From Sinonovacula constricta (lineage: Eukaryota; Mollusca; Bivalvia; Cardiida; Solecurtidae), in NCBI GenBank assembly GCA_007844125.1, contig CM017571.1, positions 24,594,664-24,658,663 on the forward strand: a stretch of DNA of 64,000 nucleotides, written 5' to 3'. This document shows, one piece after another, positions 61,036 through 64,000 of the stretch. The position numbers were made by a program, and so were the translations under genes. The notes beneath the pieces were generated by a model. The model was not told the origin of the DNA, searched no databases, and was given only the letters and a program-made list of their open reading frames with translations. Each line of letters opens with the position of its first letter. Within the stretch, counting starts at the first letter, position 1.

Positions 61036-63287
61036 GTATTTGAGACATAATATTCCGAAAAACTGCATGAAACCTGTTTAACTCTCATCATTGAAATGTA
61101 GCATCCGAAATCAAAATGAATCGCAGAATGAGCCTGCTCAATTCACTGTTGTTTGCGCTCTGTCGCTGTTTGCATAGTCCAGATTGTAGAAAGTTGAATA
61201 TCAGAGGCACGCAGACGGACCATCACATTGTTTTACTCGGCCAAATGATAGTTGTGCAGTTATATACACAACAAGACGGGGTTTGCGCTCGCTCGTTTTT
61301 AGTACTGAATGAAAAAGATTTAATATCCAATTATTTCTTTTCTTAATCGCAGGACGATTACCATTGCATGTTTGGTTGCCATTGCCGGTTTTCTTATCTA
61401 CGACCTCTGGACCGACTGGCATCGATACATCTCTCTAGCCGGGATAGCAATCTTCATTATTGGCTCGGTGTGCTTCTCATCGCATCGGACCAAGGTAACA
61501 TTCTGCATTATTAAGTGATTTGCATGTTTGTGGGTGGAAATTGTTTTGCTTGCTTTTATGTTGTGTGTTTTGCTTAGGTATCTTCGTCGAAATGACACAA
61601 ATACGATTGTTTAGTCATAATGGCGATTTGCTTTACCAGATGAATAAAGAACCAAAGCATATTTTTACTTGGAACAACTGCAGCAAGAAGATGTTCTAAA
61701 AACGAAAGCTTAGGTGGATATATTTTCTAAATTCATAATTTTAAATGATGTAGTAAAAAGAACCCAACGTATTAACTATTTCTATGTCGATTTTCTGAGC
61801 ATCATGTGTTTTCAATTTCAGATCCGCTGGTTGCCGGTTTTGTGGGGCTTGATCCTGCAGTTCTGCCTCGGCCTGTTGATCCTTCGATGGGAACCAGGGT
61901 TCTCCGGATGCCTCTGGTTTGGGCAGCAAGTGACGCAGTTTCTGGGATACGCTGACACCGGAAGCAAATTTGTCTTCGGAGACAAATACCTCGACCATCC
62001 TATTGTCTTTAAGGCAAGCATTCAATTGGTCAAATTAAAACTGAATAAAATTCGAACCAGATAATGGACATTAAGGGTAGTAGGGATAGCGATGTGAAGC
62101 CATACGTTCAAAACCAGGACCCTAGGCTAACAGAGCAAGTTCTCTTCCGACTGAGCTTACTGGACCGCTTTCATAGGCTCTCTATCCTCCGGCTATATTC
62201 ATCCATGGAAGCATGAATTTCGTCCACGAATTTCCACAATTAGTTGTGTGTGTGTGATCTTTTCAAGCAACCCACATATACCCCTGAAGCATTTATACCG
62301 TAACAACCGCGGGTTATTTGCGTTAACAAAAAAGTGCGGTTGGAGGGCATGTGCTGCCATTCCGGGGCTCGAATCAATGACTCTTCGCTAACATAGTGAA
62401 TACATTACAGACTGATCTAAACCGACTCCTTGGCTATTTAGCAAGGAAAAAATGGGCAAATGCCTGTACAGTTAGAGTCTATTGTTGCACCCCTCGGTCG
62501 TTAAATTCCATCGTTTTGGCTCCTTAATACCGTTAAGAACAAGGAATACCAAAATAAAGGTATAACGATGCAACCATAAGAGCAAATATTCACTTTAAGT
62601 ATACAAGCAATACAGTAATAAACATCAGTAATAAATTTGCTTTTAGGGAGTATTCAGGCGAGACTATACATAGTTCTCTCGTATTGCAGGTCCTGCCGAC
62701 CGTGGTATTCTTCAGTGCAACCGTGTCGGTCTTGTACCACCTTGGTGTGATGCAAACTATTATCCGGGCACTGGCTATCGTCATCCAATTCACCATGGAA
62801 ACCACGCCCATAGAATCTTTCGCAGCCGCGGCGCAGATCTTTCTTGGGCAGGTCGGTTTAGGCTAGTACCCATTTTTGTGCTGTAAATAACATGCGTCAT
62901 CTGTTAGAAACTCTTTGTTTTATAGACCATGGGCGTGGAAGATGTCTTTGAGACCTTTAGGCGGTGTAGATTTGATAAAAAAAACAACCTACAATTACCA
63001 GCATTACTGATTACAAATTAACATTTATCCTTATTTTTTTCACAGACAGACACCAGCGTTGTATAACGGCCATTACTGACCCAGCTCAACTACAATTACT
63101 GTATATTTATCCTGCATATTTATATTATAATAGTTATTAATCATGTATTTATCTCTCCCAGACAGACATCAGCGTGGCTCTGCGGCCATTCCTGACCCAA
63201 CTCACCTACTCGGAGTTAAACGCCATTATGACCGGAGGGTTCGCCACGGTGTCCGGCTCTATAATAGCGGCCTACGTCGAATTCGGG
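60569..63287 (+). CDS. concentrative nucleoside transporter, SLC28/CNT family, copy 2, 5' half
   Basis: Five exons (60569-61035, 61353-61494, 61822-62013, 62690-62851, 63162-63287) give 363 residues in frame; the gene continues past the window edge. Exons 2-5 have the same lengths (142, 192, 162, 126) and phases as copy 1, proof of tandem duplication. Blocks seen: TM1 near residue 87 (FKLCLYTCFFVYMGF), PVLWGLILQF, GSKFVFGDKY, TTPIESFA, QIFLGQTD, TYSELNAIMTGG and SGSI. The site usually NIFxGQTE keeps Gly320-Gln321-Thr322 but has Asp323 in place of the essential Glu and Gln316 in place of Asn. Intron 3 has a GC donor. ATG 60569 gives an N-terminus of about the same length as in copy 1 but unrelated in sequence. 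Confidence 0.93.
61353..61494 (+). CDS. CNT copy 2, exon 2
   Basis: Acceptor TTAATCGCAG, donor GTAACA. Encodes TITIACLVAIAGFLIYDLW, then TDWHRYISLAG and TM4, aligned residue for residue with copy 1 exon 2. Confidence 0.9.
61822..62013 (+). CDS. CNT copy 2, exon 3, with GC splice donor
   Basis: Acceptor TTTCAATTTCAG; the exon ends VFK with AAG|GCAAGC. That matches the consensus of GC-AG introns (AG|GCAAGT), and any alternative GT donor would break the exact 192-base match to copy 1. Confidence 0.92.
62090..62180 (-). repeat. tRNA-like SINE head fragment, reversed, in copy 2 intron 3
   Basis: ACGTTCAAAACCAGGACCCT followed by ACTGAGCTTACTGGACCGC resembles a reversed B box and A box. No full tRNA cloverleaf. 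Confidence 0.4.
62690..62851 (+). CDS. CNT copy 2, exon 4
   Basis: Acceptor GTATTGCAG, donor GTCGGT. Residues 268-321: VLPTVVFFSATVSVLYHLGV, TTPIESFA and QIFLGQ. About two thirds of its residues are identical to copy 1. Confidence 0.93.
63044..63100 (+). pseudogene. decayed partial duplicate of exon 5 upstream of the real exon 5
   Basis: After TTTTTTTCACAG it reads ACAGACACCAGCGTTGTATA and ACGGCCATTACTGACCCAGC, then diverges. It parallels the real exon start ACAGACATCAGCGTGGCTCT at 63162, but a TAA falls in frame at the seventh codon. Confidence 0.75.
63162..63287 (+). CDS. CNT copy 2, exon 5 (substrate-site exon)
   Basis: Acceptor ATCTCTCCCAG, donor GTACAG. Residues 322-363: TDISVALRPFL, TYSELNAIMTGG, FATVSGSIIAAY. 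Asp323 sits where CNTs normally have Glu; Ser354-Ile355 form the second selectivity pair. Confidence 0.93.
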
Positions 63288-64000
63288 GTACAGGCATTTG
63301 ATATTGCATTTTATCTGTCCTGTTATTGTTGTATTATAGTTTTCATTATTGTTGTTATATAAACGCTGTTGTTGGGTCTTGAAGTAGTTTCTATAATGGA
63401 CCTCTCGAGATCATAGAGTTTCATACACAGGTCTTTCCACGTTTAAGGTAAAGTTTGGACATGATATTTAGTTCAATTACTTCAAGGTTTATGTACAATG
63501 CTTTGGAAAATCAACTCATATTATGGTTGGGAGGAAATATATGCAAATTAACCGTTTACAGCAGTGAAATAACGTGCCTTCGACCTTTCTCAATTGTATA
63601 TGAATCTGGCATATCAAGTCTTTTAGTCAGTTGGTGAATGCCACGGACCCATTTAGCACCATTTGAAAACTCTCATGGTAGAAAAATATACCAACTCTAA
63701 CCTGCACTTCCAGCTTAAAGATAACATAACGTTATTGATAATAGATGAAAGTATATACATACAAATGAATAAATCGATTGTATCATTTACAACATAATTT
63801 TATTTATTATATACCTATGAATGTTTATTTTTAAAATTAGTTTGTATTTTCTTGTTGAATACATACAGCTGTATTTCACTCTCCGTATTTGATAAAACCC
63901 CTTGTATTTTACTTGTTGCTTGTGTAAACTGAAAGTGCATAATATGACGGACTACTTTTTCTATAAATAGAACAGATCGGTAATTTCCAGTTATTTCCAG
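63288..64000 (+). other. start of intron 5 of CNT copy 2
   Basis: No exon 6 homologue (VPxxHLITASFMSAP block) is seen. The window ends in TTTCCAGTTATTTCCAG, which would serve as an acceptor, but what follows is not visible. Confidence 0.6.

Noticed and set aside
63991..64000. Exon 6 acceptor of CNT copy 2 at the window edge
   Set aside because: TTATTTCCAG is acceptor-like, but the following bases are not visible, so no exon is called.

Overview
The window is animal nuclear DNA: AT-rich, with multi-exon genes bounded by GT-AG introns, tRNA-headed SINEs, a CR1/L2-like LINE, long minisatellites and microsatellites. The mix of repeats, including an element built on ~145-bp internal tandem repeats with hairpin-like ends, suggests a mollusc and probably a bivalve. 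That is inference; no species marker is visible.

Three genes can be assembled exon by exon, all on the + strand and all solute carriers. (1) 549-7591: the last six visible exons (357 codons) of an SLC22-type organic cation/carnitine transporter whose 5' exons lie before the window. (2) 44060-56796: a complete ten-exon concentrative nucleoside transporter (CNT, SLC28 family), predicted at 623 residues. (3) 60569 to beyond 63287: the first five exons of a second CNT in the same orientation, 3.8 kb downstream. Its exons 2-5 have exactly the same lengths and phases as those of gene 2, so the two are tandem paralogues. The 3' half of gene 3 is outside the window. The paralogues differ at positions that set nucleoside selectivity in human CNTs, which is the most informative biology here.

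Between the SLC22 and CNT loci lie about 36 kb without a host gene that I can support. This tract holds SINE families A, B and C; two ~1.2-kb tandem-repeat elements (5605-6821 and 13540-14653); a 222-bp direct duplication (12488/13121); a GC-richer repeat block (16.9-18.1 kb); homopolymers C32 and G18; a ~120-bp satellite (26.73-28.86 kb); a 26-bp minisatellite of nearly 3 kb (29.7-32.6 kb) with a SINE inserted in it; a purine microsatellite (34.57-35.15 kb); (TA)30; a 5'-truncated, frameshifted CR1/L2-like LINE on the minus strand (37.55-39.89 kb); a five-copy ~100-bp tandem repeat (40.0-40.5 kb); and a degenerate ~32-bp minisatellite interrupted by a MITE with ~35-bp inverted ends (42.6-43.7 kb). 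CNT introns also carry copies of a short element with inverted ends related to AGGTGGTATCC.

I found no CRISPR array, operon, phage or bacterial-type system, and no wholly new gene system. The best second-look items are the paralogue changes at the nucleoside/Na+ site, partial copies of the exon encoding that site upstream of it in both paralogues, a GC-AG intron in only the second paralogue, and a minisatellite that is open in all three minus-strand frames.
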